A program made the position numbers and the translations under genes. From Gemmatimonadota bacterium (GTDB lineage: Bacteria; Gemmatimonadota; Gemmatimonadetes; Palauibacterales; Palauibacteraceae), in assembly GCA_013042495.1 (NCBI GenBank), contig JABDQB010000244.1, positions 1 to 5,763 on the forward strand: DNA of 5,763 nucleotides, given 5' to 3'. Numbering within the stretch: position 1 is the first letter of the stretch; the number at the start of each line of letters is the position of its first letter. The notes beneath the pieces were generated by a model. It was not told the origin of the DNA. It saw nothing but the letters and a program-made list of their open reading frames with translations, and ran no database searches. Below, piece by piece: positions 1 through 5,763 of this stretch.

Positions 1-47
1 ACGGCCCGGCGTGCGTAAGGGTCGGTCCGACTCGAAAGTGCCTCCAC
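1..47 (-). CDS. Possible 5' end of a gene downstream of polX (partial; perhaps an RlmE/FtsJ-like RNA methyltransferase)
   Basis: On the minus strand a GTG at 47-45 begins five bases after the polX stop and stays open for 15 codons to the window edge. The translation is V-E-A-L-S-S-R-T-D-P-Y-A-R-R-A, with the GTG read as Met if it is the start. A weak GAAGG lies about ten bases upstream, inside the last polX codons. The tight spacing suggests a third gene in the ligA-polX unit. The DPYxRxA string recalls the N-terminal region of RlmE/FtsJ-type 2'-O-ribose rRNA methyltransferases (D-P-Y-x-[RK]-x-A before the RSRAxxKL motif), but 15 residues cannot establish a family. An alternative is that this is simply non-coding sequence downstream of polX. 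No terminator-like hairpin with a T tract is visible after polX, which is consistent with continued transcription. Confidence 0.3.
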   Translation of the reverse strand, partial: MEALSSRTDPYARRA

Positions 48-52
48 GTCGA

Positions 53-1816
53 TCAGGCCTTCGCCAGCGCGGACAGCAGGTCATCGGCCGGCAACGTGTT
101 CAGCACGTCCGCCGGCTCGAGCCACGCTCGCCTGGCCTGCTCGACCCCGTACGGCATCAGGTCGAGATCCGCGATCGAGTGCGCGTCCGTGCTGATCACG
201 ATCTTTACGCCGCGCTTCCGGGCCGCCATCAGGTCGATGTCCCTCAGGTCGAGGCGATGCGGATGCGCGTTCAGCTCCATCGCGACCCCGTGCTCGGCGG
301 CGCAGGCCAGGACCTCGTCGAGAGCGAAGTCCATCGGATCGCGGCGGTTGATGATCCGCCCCGTGGGGTGCGCCACGATGTTGGCCAGCGGATGCTGGAT
401 CGCCTTCAGGAGACGCTCGGTCTGCTTCGCCGCCGGAAGATCAAACCGGGAGTGCACGGCGATCACCACCAGGTCGAGCTGCTCGAGCATCTCGTCTTCG
501 GTGTCGAGGGCCCCGTCCGCCAGTATGTCCACCTCCTGGCTGCGCAGGAATCGGATCTCCGGGTGGCGCGCCGCAACCTCGTCGATCTCCTTCCACTGCT
601 CCCGCAGCTTGGCAGCATCGAGCCCGCCCGTCATGGCCAGCGCCTTCGAGTGATCGGTGAGGGCCACGTACTCGTAGCCCCTGGCGGCGCAGGCCGCGAG
701 CATTTCCTCGATCGTGTTCTTGCCGTCCGACCACGTGGAGTGCATCTGCAGGTCGCCCTTCAGGTCTTCGAACTCGATCAAGGCCGGAAGCTCCCCGTTG
801 GCTGCCGCTTCGAGCTCGCCCCGGTTCGTGCGAAGCTCGGGGGTGATCCATGGAAGGCCCACCGACGCGTAAACCTCCTCTTCCGTGGCGCCCGCCACGC
901 GCTTCCCAAGGTCGCGGCCGGTGGTGCTCTCCTCACCCTCCCCTTCCTCGGCCAACTCGAACACCCCGTATTCCGACACGCTGAGCCCGCGTTGCAGGGC
1001 CCGCTTCCGCAGCTCGACGTTGTGTTCCTTGCTCCCGGTGAAGTAGACGAGGGCCGATCCGTAGCTCTCGGCAGGCAGGATCCGGAGGTCCACCTGCAGA
1101 TCCGAGCTCAGGATCACCGTGCCCCGGGTGTCCCCTGATTTTTCGACGGAGCGGACCGGCGGATACGACGTGAAGCGCTCCATCACCGGTTCCGCATCGG
1201 ACGCGATCGCCAGCAGGTCGATGTCGCCCACGGTCTCCTGGCGCCGCCGGTAGCTTCCCGCCACCTCCAGGCGCTCGACCCGCTCGTCCTGCAGCATGTA
1301 CTCGATCAGCGGCTGGACCAGCTCGTCGGCGGACGAAATCCGGAAGCGGCCGGACCGCTTCTTGTGACGCTCGATCGCCTCGAGGATCTTCTCCTCGCTC
1401 TTCTTCCCGAAGCCAGCGAGGACCGCGATCTTCCCGGCGCTGGCGGCCGCGGCCAGGTCGTCGAGGGTCGTGATGTCCAGCTCGTCCCACAGCTTCCGCA
1501 CCTTCTTCGGCCCCACGCCCGGCAGCTTCGTCAGCTGCACCAGGGAGCGCGGGATTTCCTTCGACACCTCTTCGAGGATCGACAGCCGGCCCGTGGTCAC
1601 CAGCTCCGTGATGTGCGAGGCCATGTCCTTGCCAATGGCCGGAAGCTCGGTGAGGTCGGCGCCCTCCTCCACCATCTTCCGGACCGGGTCGGGGCTTTCC
1701 TGGATCGTATAGACCGCGTTTCGGTAGGCCCGGATGCGAAACGGGTTCGTCTCGCCCTGGATCTCCAGCAGGGTCGCCATCTCCGTGAGAACGGCGGCGA
1801 TCTCGATGTTCTCCAT
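53..1816 (-). CDS. polX: Bacterial family X DNA polymerase with C-terminal PHP domain (PolX)
   Basis: 587 residues, close to the roughly 570-580 usual for bacterial PolX. This cytoplasmic repair enzyme fills short gaps, and in characterised relatives the PHP domain supplies Mn-dependent 3'-5' exonuclease activity. Domains seen: an N-terminal 8-kDa-like helix-hairpin-helix region (LPAIG at 58-62; LPGVG at 98-102; LAGFG at 133-137); the polymerase core with GSYRR at 187-191, catalytic Asp pair D198 and D200 in GDIDLL, and third Asp D243 in QVDLR; the nucleotide-binding stretch YFTGSKEHN at 258-266; an acidic linker near 287-300; and a PHP domain from about 350. PHP motifs include H359 and D364 (MHSTWSDG), D388-H389, E428, H455, H483 and D544/H546 (STDAHS). 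Polymerase catalytic residues are intact. Two departures stand out: His68 occupies the place of the Pol beta dRP-lyase lysine, and Gln357 replaces the first His of PHP motif I. The ATG is two bases after the ligA stop, so it is probably co-transcribed and translationally coupled with ligA. Confidence 0.95.
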   Translation of the reverse strand: MENIEIAAVLTEMATLLEIQGETNPFRIRAYRNAVYTIQESPDPVRKMVEEGADLTELPAIGKDMASHITELVTTGRLSILEEVSKEIPRSLVQLTKLPGVGPKKVRKLWDELDITTLDDLAAAASAGKIAVLAGFGKKSEEKILEAIERHKKRSGRFRISSADELVQPLIEYMLQDERVERLEVAGSYRRRQETVGDIDLLAIASDAEPVMERFTSYPPVRSVEKSGDTRGTVILSSDLQVDLRILPAESYGSALVYFTGSKEHNVELRKRALQRGLSVSEYGVFELAEEGEGEESTTGRDLGKRVAGATEEEVYASVGLPWITPELRTNRGELEAAANGELPALIEFEDLKGDLQMHSTWSDGKNTIEEMLAACAARGYEYVALTDHSKALAMTGGLDAAKLREQWKEIDEVAARHPEIRFLRSQEVDILADGALDTEDEMLEQLDLVVIAVHSRFDLPAAKQTERLLKAIQHPLANIVAHPTGRIINRRDPMDFALDEVLACAAEHGVAMELNAHPHRLDLRDIDLMAARKRGVKIVISTDAHSIADLDLMPYGVEQARRAWLEPADVLNTLPADDLLSALAKA

Positions 1817-1818
1817 GG

Positions 1819-3840
1819 CTATTCCCCGACCTCCAGGTCCTCGAGCATCCTCAGGAACCCGTCTTCATCGAGGACGGTGACCCCGAGATCGTTCGCCTTG
1901 CCCAGCTTGGAGCCCGGATCGGTGCCCGCCACCACGTAGTCGGTCTTCTTGCTCACCGACCCGGTGACCTTCGCTCCCAGTGCCTCCGCCCTCTTCTTCG
2001 CCTCACCCCGGCTCATGCCGTCCATCCCGCCGGTGAACACGAACGTCTTTCCCTCGAGCGCCCCCCCGAGGGGAGCGGTCTCGGCGGCCTGCACCCGCAT
2101 GCGGTCCGTGAGGCGCGCGATATTCTCGGCGTTGTGAGGCTCGGCGAAGAAGGCGACGATCCGGGACGCCATGATCGGGCCCACGCCCTCCACGTCCGTC
2201 AACGCATCTTCATCCGCGGCCATGATCGCATCCAGCGTGCCGAAGTGCCGGGCCAGCGAGCGGGATACGGCGCCCCCTACTTCGGGGATCCCCAGCGCCG
2301 CGAGGAACCGGTGCAGCTGCGGCTCCGAGGCGGCCTCGATGGCAGCGACGAGATTCCCCGCCGACAGCTCCGCGAAGCCTTCCAGCTCGACCAGCTGTTC
2401 CACGGTCAGGTCCAGCAGGTCGGGCAGGCGCTCCACGAGGTTCTCGTCCACAAGCAGACGGGCCGTCTCCTCGCCGAGGCCTTCGATGTCCAGCGCCCCC
2501 CGCGATCCGAAGTACTGGATGCGGCCCTTGAGCTGCGCCCGGCAGCCGAAACTGTTGGGGCACACGGTAAAAGGTCCGCGCTCCACCAGTTCCGTATCGC
2601 ACGACGGGCAGGATTCGGGCATGCGGAAGGCGGGGCCGCGCTCCCGGCCCTCTTCCTCGACGCGGCCGATCACCTGGGGGATCACGTCGCCCGCGCGCTG
2701 CACCCGTATCCGGTCGCCGGGGCGCACGTCCTTGCGTGCCAGTTCCTCCCGGTTGTGAAGAGAGGCCCGGGTCACCGTGACGCCTCCGATGTTCACCGGT
2801 TCCATGATCGCCACCGGTGTCACTACGCCCGTTCGGCCCACGCTCGCCAGAATCCGCTCGATCCGGGTCTCTTCCACGCGCGGCGGGAACTTGAAGGCGA
2901 AGGCCCATCGGGGGTGACGTGACGTGAAGCCCAATTCCTCCCGCGCCGCGAGGTCATCCAGCTTGATCACGACGCCGTCGATCTCGAAAGGCAGGTCTTG
3001 TCGCCCGGCGTCGATACGGGCGTGGTAGGCGAGGATCTCCTCGGTATCCGTGGCGCGCTCGGAGTAGGTGTTGACCAGGAAACCCCAGTCCCGAAGGGCC
3101 TGCAGCGTGTCCCACTGCGTCGAGACGTCGAGCCCCGAACTGGCCAGCACGTCGTACGCGTACACCTCCAGGGGGCGAGACGCCGTGATCGCCGGGTCGA
3201 GCTGCCGCAGGGAGCCGGCAGCCGCGTTGCGAGGGTTGGCGAACGGGGGCCGCTCCTCCGAGATCAGGCGTTCGTTGAGGTCGTCGAACGCGTCCACCCG
3301 TATGATGACCTCGCCGCGTACGGCGAGAAGAGCGGGCGCCGGCCGCGCGTCTTCCACCAACCGGAGCGGTATCGAGCGGATGGTCCGTGCGTTCTCGGTG
3401 ATGCCCTCGCCGCGCAGACCGTCGCCACGCGTGGAGGCGCGCGCGAGCAGACCGTGCTCGTACACCAGCTCGATCGACAGGCCATCCAGTTTCGGCTCCA
3501 CCACCCAGGCCGCACGCGACGGATCGTCGAGGCCCCGCTCGACCCGGTCCGTGAACCGGCGCAGCGACTCCTCGGTCTGGTCGGAATCGAGGCTCAGCAT
3601 CGGCGCTTCGTGCTGGACGGACGGAAACGAGCTCAGGGGAGCGCCACCCACGCGCTGGGTGGGCGAATCAGCGGTGCGCAGGTCTGGGAAGCTATCTTCC
3701 CATTCCTGTAGTTCCCGAAACAGGACGTCGTATTCCGCATCCGACAACTCGGGGGAGTCCAGCACGTAGTACAGGTGGTCGTGGCGACGGATCATCTCGC
3801 GCAGCTCTTCGATCCGCTCCACAGCCGACTGTCGATTCAT
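1819..3840 (-). CDS. ligA: NAD+-dependent DNA ligase LigA
   Basis: 673 residues, matching E. coli LigA (671). It seals nicks in duplex DNA in replication and repair, using NAD+ to adenylate its catalytic lysine. All standard domains are visible in order: domain Ia with the NMN-binding YxxxxPxxSDxEYD pattern (24-38); nucleotidyl transferase with KLDG (catalytic K117), STRGDG (136-141), RGEV (175-178), ANPRNAAAGSLRQLD (201-215), the DGVVIK motif (288-293) and K317; OB fold from about 325 (GRTGVVTPVA 335-344); a Zn finger with C411, C414, C427 and C433; helix-hairpin-helix repeats about 450-565; and a C-terminal BRCT domain (about 592-673). The frame is open upstream to 4230, but that part runs antisense through nadA and is not ligase-like. 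The ATG at 3840 gives the family's normal N-terminus. The only ribosome site before it is a weak AAAGAGA about ten bases upstream. It is first in the leftward unit, followed two bases later by polX, and divergent from nadA. No missing key residue was seen. Confidence 0.97.
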   Translation of the reverse strand: MNRQSAVERIEELREMIRRHDHLYYVLDSPELSDAEYDVLFRELQEWEDSFPDLRTADSPTQRVGGAPLSSFPSVQHEAPMLSLDSDQTEESLRRFTDRVERGLDDPSRAAWVVEPKLDGLSIELVYEHGLLARASTRGDGLRGEGITENARTIRSIPLRLVEDARPAPALLAVRGEVIIRVDAFDDLNERLISEERPPFANPRNAAAGSLRQLDPAITASRPLEVYAYDVLASSGLDVSTQWDTLQALRDWGFLVNTYSERATDTEEILAYHARIDAGRQDLPFEIDGVVIKLDDLAAREELGFTSRHPRWAFAFKFPPRVEETRIERILASVGRTGVVTPVAIMEPVNIGGVTVTRASLHNREELARKDVRPGDRIRVQRAGDVIPQVIGRVEEEGRERGPAFRMPESCPSCDTELVERGPFTVCPNSFGCRAQLKGRIQYFGSRGALDIEGLGEETARLLVDENLVERLPDLLDLTVEQLVELEGFAELSAGNLVAAIEAASEPQLHRFLAALGIPEVGGAVSRSLARHFGTLDAIMAADEDALTDVEGVGPIMASRIVAFFAEPHNAENIARLTDRMRVQAAETAPLGGALEGKTFVFTGGMDGMSRGEAKKRAEALGAKVTGSVSKKTDYVVAGTDPGSKLGKANDLGVTVLDEDGFLRMLEDLEVGE
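1829..1834 (-). promoter_or_regulatory. Shine-Dalgarno-like site for polX inside the end of ligA
   Basis: Read on the minus strand, GGAGGT lies 12 bases before the polX ATG, within the last ligA codons. A second purine run, GGGGAA, sits nearer (1827-1822, about five bases from the ATG). The first is a better match to the anti-SD but is somewhat far. With the ligA stop only two bases upstream of the ATG, ribosomes finishing ligA could restart directly on polX. Confidence 0.45.
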
Positions 3841-3870
3841 GGGCGTCGAATCTCTTTCAGGACCGTGTCC

Positions 3871-3894
3871 GGGGAAGCGTGACGATTCTTCCCC
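3871..3894. repeat. Perfect 7-bp inverted repeat in the ligA-nadA gap, candidate operator
   Basis: GGGGAAG at 3871-3877 is the exact reverse complement of CTTCCCC at 3888-3894, separated by ten bases. It lies in the only intergenic gap of the window, between divergent starts. Centre-to-centre spacing of the arms is 17 bases, more than one and a half helical turns. No T tract follows on either strand, so it does not look like an intrinsic terminator. It overlaps the weak promoter candidates on both strands, so a bound protein could affect both genes. A chance occurrence in GC-rich DNA cannot be excluded, and no regulator family is recognised from it. Confidence 0.35.
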
Positions 3895-3907
3895 ACCCGG
3901 GTATGTT
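3879..3907 (+). promoter_or_regulatory. Candidate sigma70-type promoter for nadA
   Basis: A -35-like GTGACG (3879-3884, four of six matches to TTGACA) and a -10-like TATGTT (3902-3907, four of six to TATAAT) are separated by 17 bases. Transcription would begin near 3914, leaving a leader of about 35 bases before the nadA GTG. This is the best-spaced pair in the gap, but the matches are imperfect and promoter consensus in this organism is unknown. The -35 element lies in the loop of the inverted repeat at 3871-3894. Confidence 0.35.
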
Positions 3908-3914
3908 GTGCGAA
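3885..3914 (-). promoter_or_regulatory. Weak candidate promoter for ligA-polX
   Basis: On the minus strand TTCGCA (3914-3909, four of six to TTGACA) is followed after 18 bases by AAGAAT (3890-3885, four of six to TATAAT). Transcription would start near 3877, giving a leader of about 37 bases before the ligA ATG. Both boxes are poor and the -10 lacks its first T. It is reported because ligA has no other upstream space for a promoter except within nadA. It overlaps the nadA promoter candidate and the inverted repeat. Confidence 0.18.
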
Positions 3915-3938
3915 CTCTTCTCGCCGGCAGACGTAACC

Positions 3939-3943
3939 GGAGG
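3939..3943 (+). promoter_or_regulatory. Ribosome binding site fixing the GTG start of nadA
   Basis: GGAGG ends five bases before the GTG at 3949, an optimal spacing that supports this non-ATG start. The first ATG codon in frame is at 4042 (Met33) and would remove a conserved-looking N-terminal helix. CCGG at 3924-3927 could pair with CCGG at 3937-3940 in the transcript and cover the first two G of the site, but the stem is only four pairs and may not be meaningful. Confidence 0.75.
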
Positions 3944-3948
3944 CAAAC

Positions 3949-4956
3949 GTGACGACCAAGCTCGAGTTCACGGAAGAGGTCGCCGCAGCGACCGACCCGA
4001 TATATGAGAAGGTCAAAGGTAGCATCCCCCGCTTCGAATGGGAGATGCACGCCCCCCTGATCGCCGAGATCAACCGCATCAAGAAGGAAAAGAACGCGGT
4101 GATCCTGGGGCACAACTACATGGTACCCGAGATCTTCCACGGAGTCAGCGATTTCGTCGGCGATTCGCTGGGCCTCTCGATCATCGCCAGGGACTCGGAC
4201 GCCGACGTCATCGTGTTCTGCGGCGTCCACTTCATGGCCGAGACCGCCAAGATCCTGAACCCGTCCCGCACGGTGTTGATTCCGGATCCCGATGCCGGAT
4301 GCTCACTCTCCGAGAGCATCACGCCCGCCGACGTTCGGCTCATGAAGGAGCGCTATCCGGGCGTGCCGGTGGTCACCTACGTCAACACGCCCGCGTCGAT
4401 CAAGGCGGAATCTGACATCTGCTGCACGTCGGCCAACGCGGTCGCCGTGGTGGAATCACTGGGCGTGGACCGGGTGATCTTCCTGCCCGACGAGTACCTG
4501 GGCCGCAACGTGGCCAACGAGACGGACGTGAAGGTGATCACGTGGGCCGGACGCTGCATCGTTCACGAGCAGTTCACGGTGGAAGAGATCCGGGCTTACC
4601 GGGCCCAATACCCGGACATCGAGGTGATCGCCCACCCCGAGTGCTCTCCCGAGGTATGCGCCGAATGTGACTTCGTGGGCTCGACGACGGCGATGATCGA
4701 CTACCTGGACGAGGCGACGTCGAACCGGGTGATCATGATCACCGAGTGCTCCATGTCGGACAACGTCGCCGAAGCTCACCCCGAGCTCGAGTTCGTGCGG
4801 CCGTGCACCATCTGCCCGCACATGAAGAAGATCACTCTCGAAAACACGCTGGCTTCGCTGCAGGAGATGAAGCACGAGGTGTTCGTCGAGGAAGAGATGC
4901 GGCTCAAAGCCCTCCGCTCGGTCGAGAGGATGCTGGAGATCGGCCGGAAGGACTGA
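3949..4956 (+). CDS. nadA: Quinolinate synthase NadA (4Fe-4S)
   Basis: 335 residues, within the family range (E. coli 347, Thermotoga about 300). NadA condenses iminoaspartate with dihydroxyacetone phosphate to quinolinate, the committed precursor in de novo NAD synthesis, using an oxygen-sensitive 4Fe-4S cluster. By alignment from memory with E. coli NadA (Cys113, Cys200, Cys297) the cluster ligands are C118 (AGCSL), C203 (GRCIVHE) and C289 (CPHM), at the expected spacings of 85 and 86. Substrate-site motifs are present: GHNY (H55), TYVN (Y144, N146), TSANA (160-164), HPE (H229, E231) and VGST (243-246). Eleven cysteines in all, including C286-x2-C289 and C232, C237 and C240 near the active-site HPE motif, is unusually many. 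Start is GTG with GGAGG five bases upstream. The iminoaspartate supplier NadB and the next enzyme NadC are not in the window. The stop overlaps the start of the downstream deacetylase gene by one base. Confidence 0.96.
   Translation: MTTKLEFTEEVAAATDPIYEKVKGSIPRFEWEMHAPLIAEINRIKKEKNAVILGHNYMVPEIFHGVSDFVGDSLGLSIIARDSDADVIVFCGVHFMAETAKILNPSRTVLIPDPDAGCSLSESITPADVRLMKERYPGVPVVTYVNTPASIKAESDICCTSANAVAVVESLGVDRVIFLPDEYLGRNVANETDVKVITWAGRCIVHEQFTVEEIRAYRAQYPDIEVIAHPECSPEVCAECDFVGSTTAMIDYLDEATSNRVIMITECSMSDNVAEAHPELEFVRPCTICPHMKKITLENTLASLQEMKHEVFVEEEMRLKALRSVERMLEIGRKD
4946..4951 (+). promoter_or_regulatory. Ribosome binding site of the deacetylase gene, within the nadA end
   Basis: GGAAGG lies four bases before the ATG at 4956 and inside the last nadA codons. 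Together with the TGATG stop/start overlap it supports this ATG over the later in-frame ATG at 5031, which has no purine-rich site and would cut off the hydrophobic N-terminus. Confidence 0.55.
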
Positions 4957-5763
4957 TGGGAAGGCTGTTCACGATCGGCTGGCCGTATCTGCTCGTCGTT
5001 CTTCACTCCGTCGGCTTCTCGGTCATCGCCATGTCGCAGGTCGGACTTCCCGAGGCCCTCGATGAAGCCGCCGGCCGGTCCAGCCCGCGCGTGGCGATCA
5101 CGTTCGATGACCTCCCATGGAACGGGCCCGGATATACCGACGCGGAGATGATCGGTCTCACCGATACCCTCCTCGCGACCCTGACCTCCCGGGGCGTTCC
5201 GGCTACCGGGCTGGTGACGTGCCGCGGAATCCAGGAGGGCGCGCCGATCCTGAGGAAGTGGCTGGACGCCGGCATGGAACTCGGCAACCACTCCACGTCT
5301 CACCGGGATCTCAACCGCACGCCGACCGACGAGTGGTTGGCCGACGTGGAGGCCTGCGGCGAGGCGGTGAGCGAGATCGCCGGGGGTCCGCTCCGCTGGT
5401 TCCGCTACCCGATGCTTCATCAGGGTGATGATCGCGCGGTTCGGGATTCCGTAGCGCAGACCCTGGCGGACTGGGGCTACGCCAACGCCCACGTCACGAT
5501 CGACAACTCGGAGTGGCTGCTCGCGCGGGCGTACGACCTGGCGATGCAGGCGGCGGACACCGCCGAGGCACAGGCCGTCGTCGAGGCCTACCTGGCCCAC
5601 GTGCGCGAAGCAGCGGCTCATTTCCGAGCCGCCGGACGAGAGAAGTTCGGACGCGAGGTGGACCACGTGTTGCTTCTGCACGCCAACGCCATCGCTGCGC
5701 GCCACATCGGCGAGGTCCTGGATGGCCTCACGGCCGCCGGGTTCACGGTCGCTTCGCTGGAGG
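4956..5763 (+). CDS. Exported polysaccharide deacetylase family protein (NodB/CE4 type), 3' end missing
   Basis: 269 codons are visible and the frame is still open at the window edge. Residues about 4-27 form a hydrophobic stretch after MGR, resembling a signal peptide or membrane anchor, with a possible cleavage near A25-M26-S27. So the protein probably acts outside the cytoplasmic membrane. The CE4 metal-dependent deacetylase motifs follow: TFDD at 49-52 (D51 likely base, D52 metal ligand), HSTSH at 112-116 (H112 and H116 metal ligands), RYP at 150-152 for the usual RxP motif, a DNSEW stretch at 183-187 resembling motif 4, and LLLH at 239-242 ending with the likely catalytic His. The family removes N- or O-acetyl groups from glycans such as peptidoglycan, chitin-like polymers or capsule; the substrate here cannot be told. 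An inserted helical region (about 190-230) separates motifs 4 and 5, as in the FDDLP subgroup. It overlaps the nadA stop by one base, so it is likely co-transcribed although no functional link is evident. Only a few dozen residues are probably missing. Confidence 0.88.
   Translation, partial: MGRLFTIGWPYLLVVLHSVGFSVIAMSQVGLPEALDEAAGRSSPRVAITFDDLPWNGPGYTDAEMIGLTDTLLATLTSRGVPATGLVTCRGIQEGAPILRKWLDAGMELGNHSTSHRDLNRTPTDEWLADVEACGEAVSEIAGGPLRWFRYPMLHQGDDRAVRDSVAQTLADWGYANAHVTIDNSEWLLARAYDLAMQAADTAEAQAVVEAYLAHVREAAAHFRAAGREKFGREVDHVLLLHANAIAARHIGEVLDGLTAAGFTVASLE

Noticed and set aside
11..1138. Open frame of 375 codons on the plus strand antisense to polX
   Set aside because: It is Arg/Gln/His/Val-rich with low complexity typical of the antisense of a high-GC gene, has no recognisable motif, and polX on the other strand is unambiguous.
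2134..2922. Open frames on the plus strand antisense to ligA
   Set aside because: They mirror the well-conserved ligase Zn-finger and helix-hairpin-helix regions and have shadow-like composition with no motif.
3871..3894. Inverted repeat as an intrinsic terminator
   Set aside because: It lies between divergent starts with no gene ending there, and no T tract follows on either strand.
4222..4224. Cys91 of NadA (FCGVHF) and Cys158/159 (ICCTS) as cluster ligands
   Set aside because: The matching E. coli positions read VAGVRF and VVTSS without cysteine; alignment with E. coli Cys113, Cys200 and Cys297 points to C118, C203 and C289 instead.
3841..4230. N-terminal extension of LigA by 130 residues to an ATG at 4230 on the minus strand
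   Set aside because: The extra part lies antisense to the start of nadA, has no ligase-like sequence, and the ATG at 3840 gives the standard LigA N-terminus and family length.
5031..5033. Later in-frame ATG as the deacetylase start
   Set aside because: It has no ribosome site and would remove the hydrophobic export signal; the ATG at 4956 has GGAAGG upstream and couples to nadA.
4776..5705. Open frame of 309 codons on the minus strand across the end of nadA and the deacetylase gene
   Set aside because: The plus strand carries clear NadA and CE4 motifs in this span; the antisense frame has no family features and starts inside the deacetylase gene.

Overview
The window holds four clear protein-coding genes in two divergent units separated by a 108-base gap, plus what may be the first codons of a fifth gene at the left edge. 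It is GC-rich (roughly 60-65% by eye), densely packed, with strong third-position G/C use and long antisense shadow frames. This fits a high-GC bacterial chromosome. The NadA resembles the type seen in Alphaproteobacteria, and a Gemmatimonadota-like or proteobacterial source is plausible, but the sequence does not fix the taxon. There are no mobile elements, CRISPR repeats, tRNA or rRNA genes, phage genes or toxin-antitoxin genes.

Leftward unit (minus strand): ligA (NAD+-dependent DNA ligase, 3840 to 1819) is followed after only 2 bases by polX (bacterial family X DNA polymerase with a C-terminal PHP domain, 1816 to 53). Five bases after polX a GTG opens a frame that runs off the left edge; its 15 visible codons read V-E-A-L-S-S-R-T-D-P-Y-A-R-R-A. 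The DPYxRxA part is reminiscent of the N-terminus of RlmE/FtsJ RNA methyltransferases, but the evidence is thin. Ligase and polymerase together form a logical gap-filling and sealing pair for base excision repair.

Rightward unit (plus strand): nadA (quinolinate synthase, 3949 to 4956, GTG start with a clear GGAGG) overlaps by one base a gene for an exported polysaccharide deacetylase of the NodB/CE4 type (4956 to the right edge, C-terminus missing).

The 3841-3948 gap must carry both promoters. It contains a perfect 7-bp inverted repeat (3871-3877 / 3888-3894) lying over the best promoter guesses on both strands. One thematic link across it is that LigA consumes NAD+ while NadA makes the NAD precursor quinolinate.

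Overall this is an ordinary housekeeping region and I see no undescribed system. The points most worth checking are two active-site departures in PolX (His where the Pol beta dRP-lyase lysine would be, and Gln for the first His of PHP motif I), the extra cysteines in NadA, and the intergenic palindrome.
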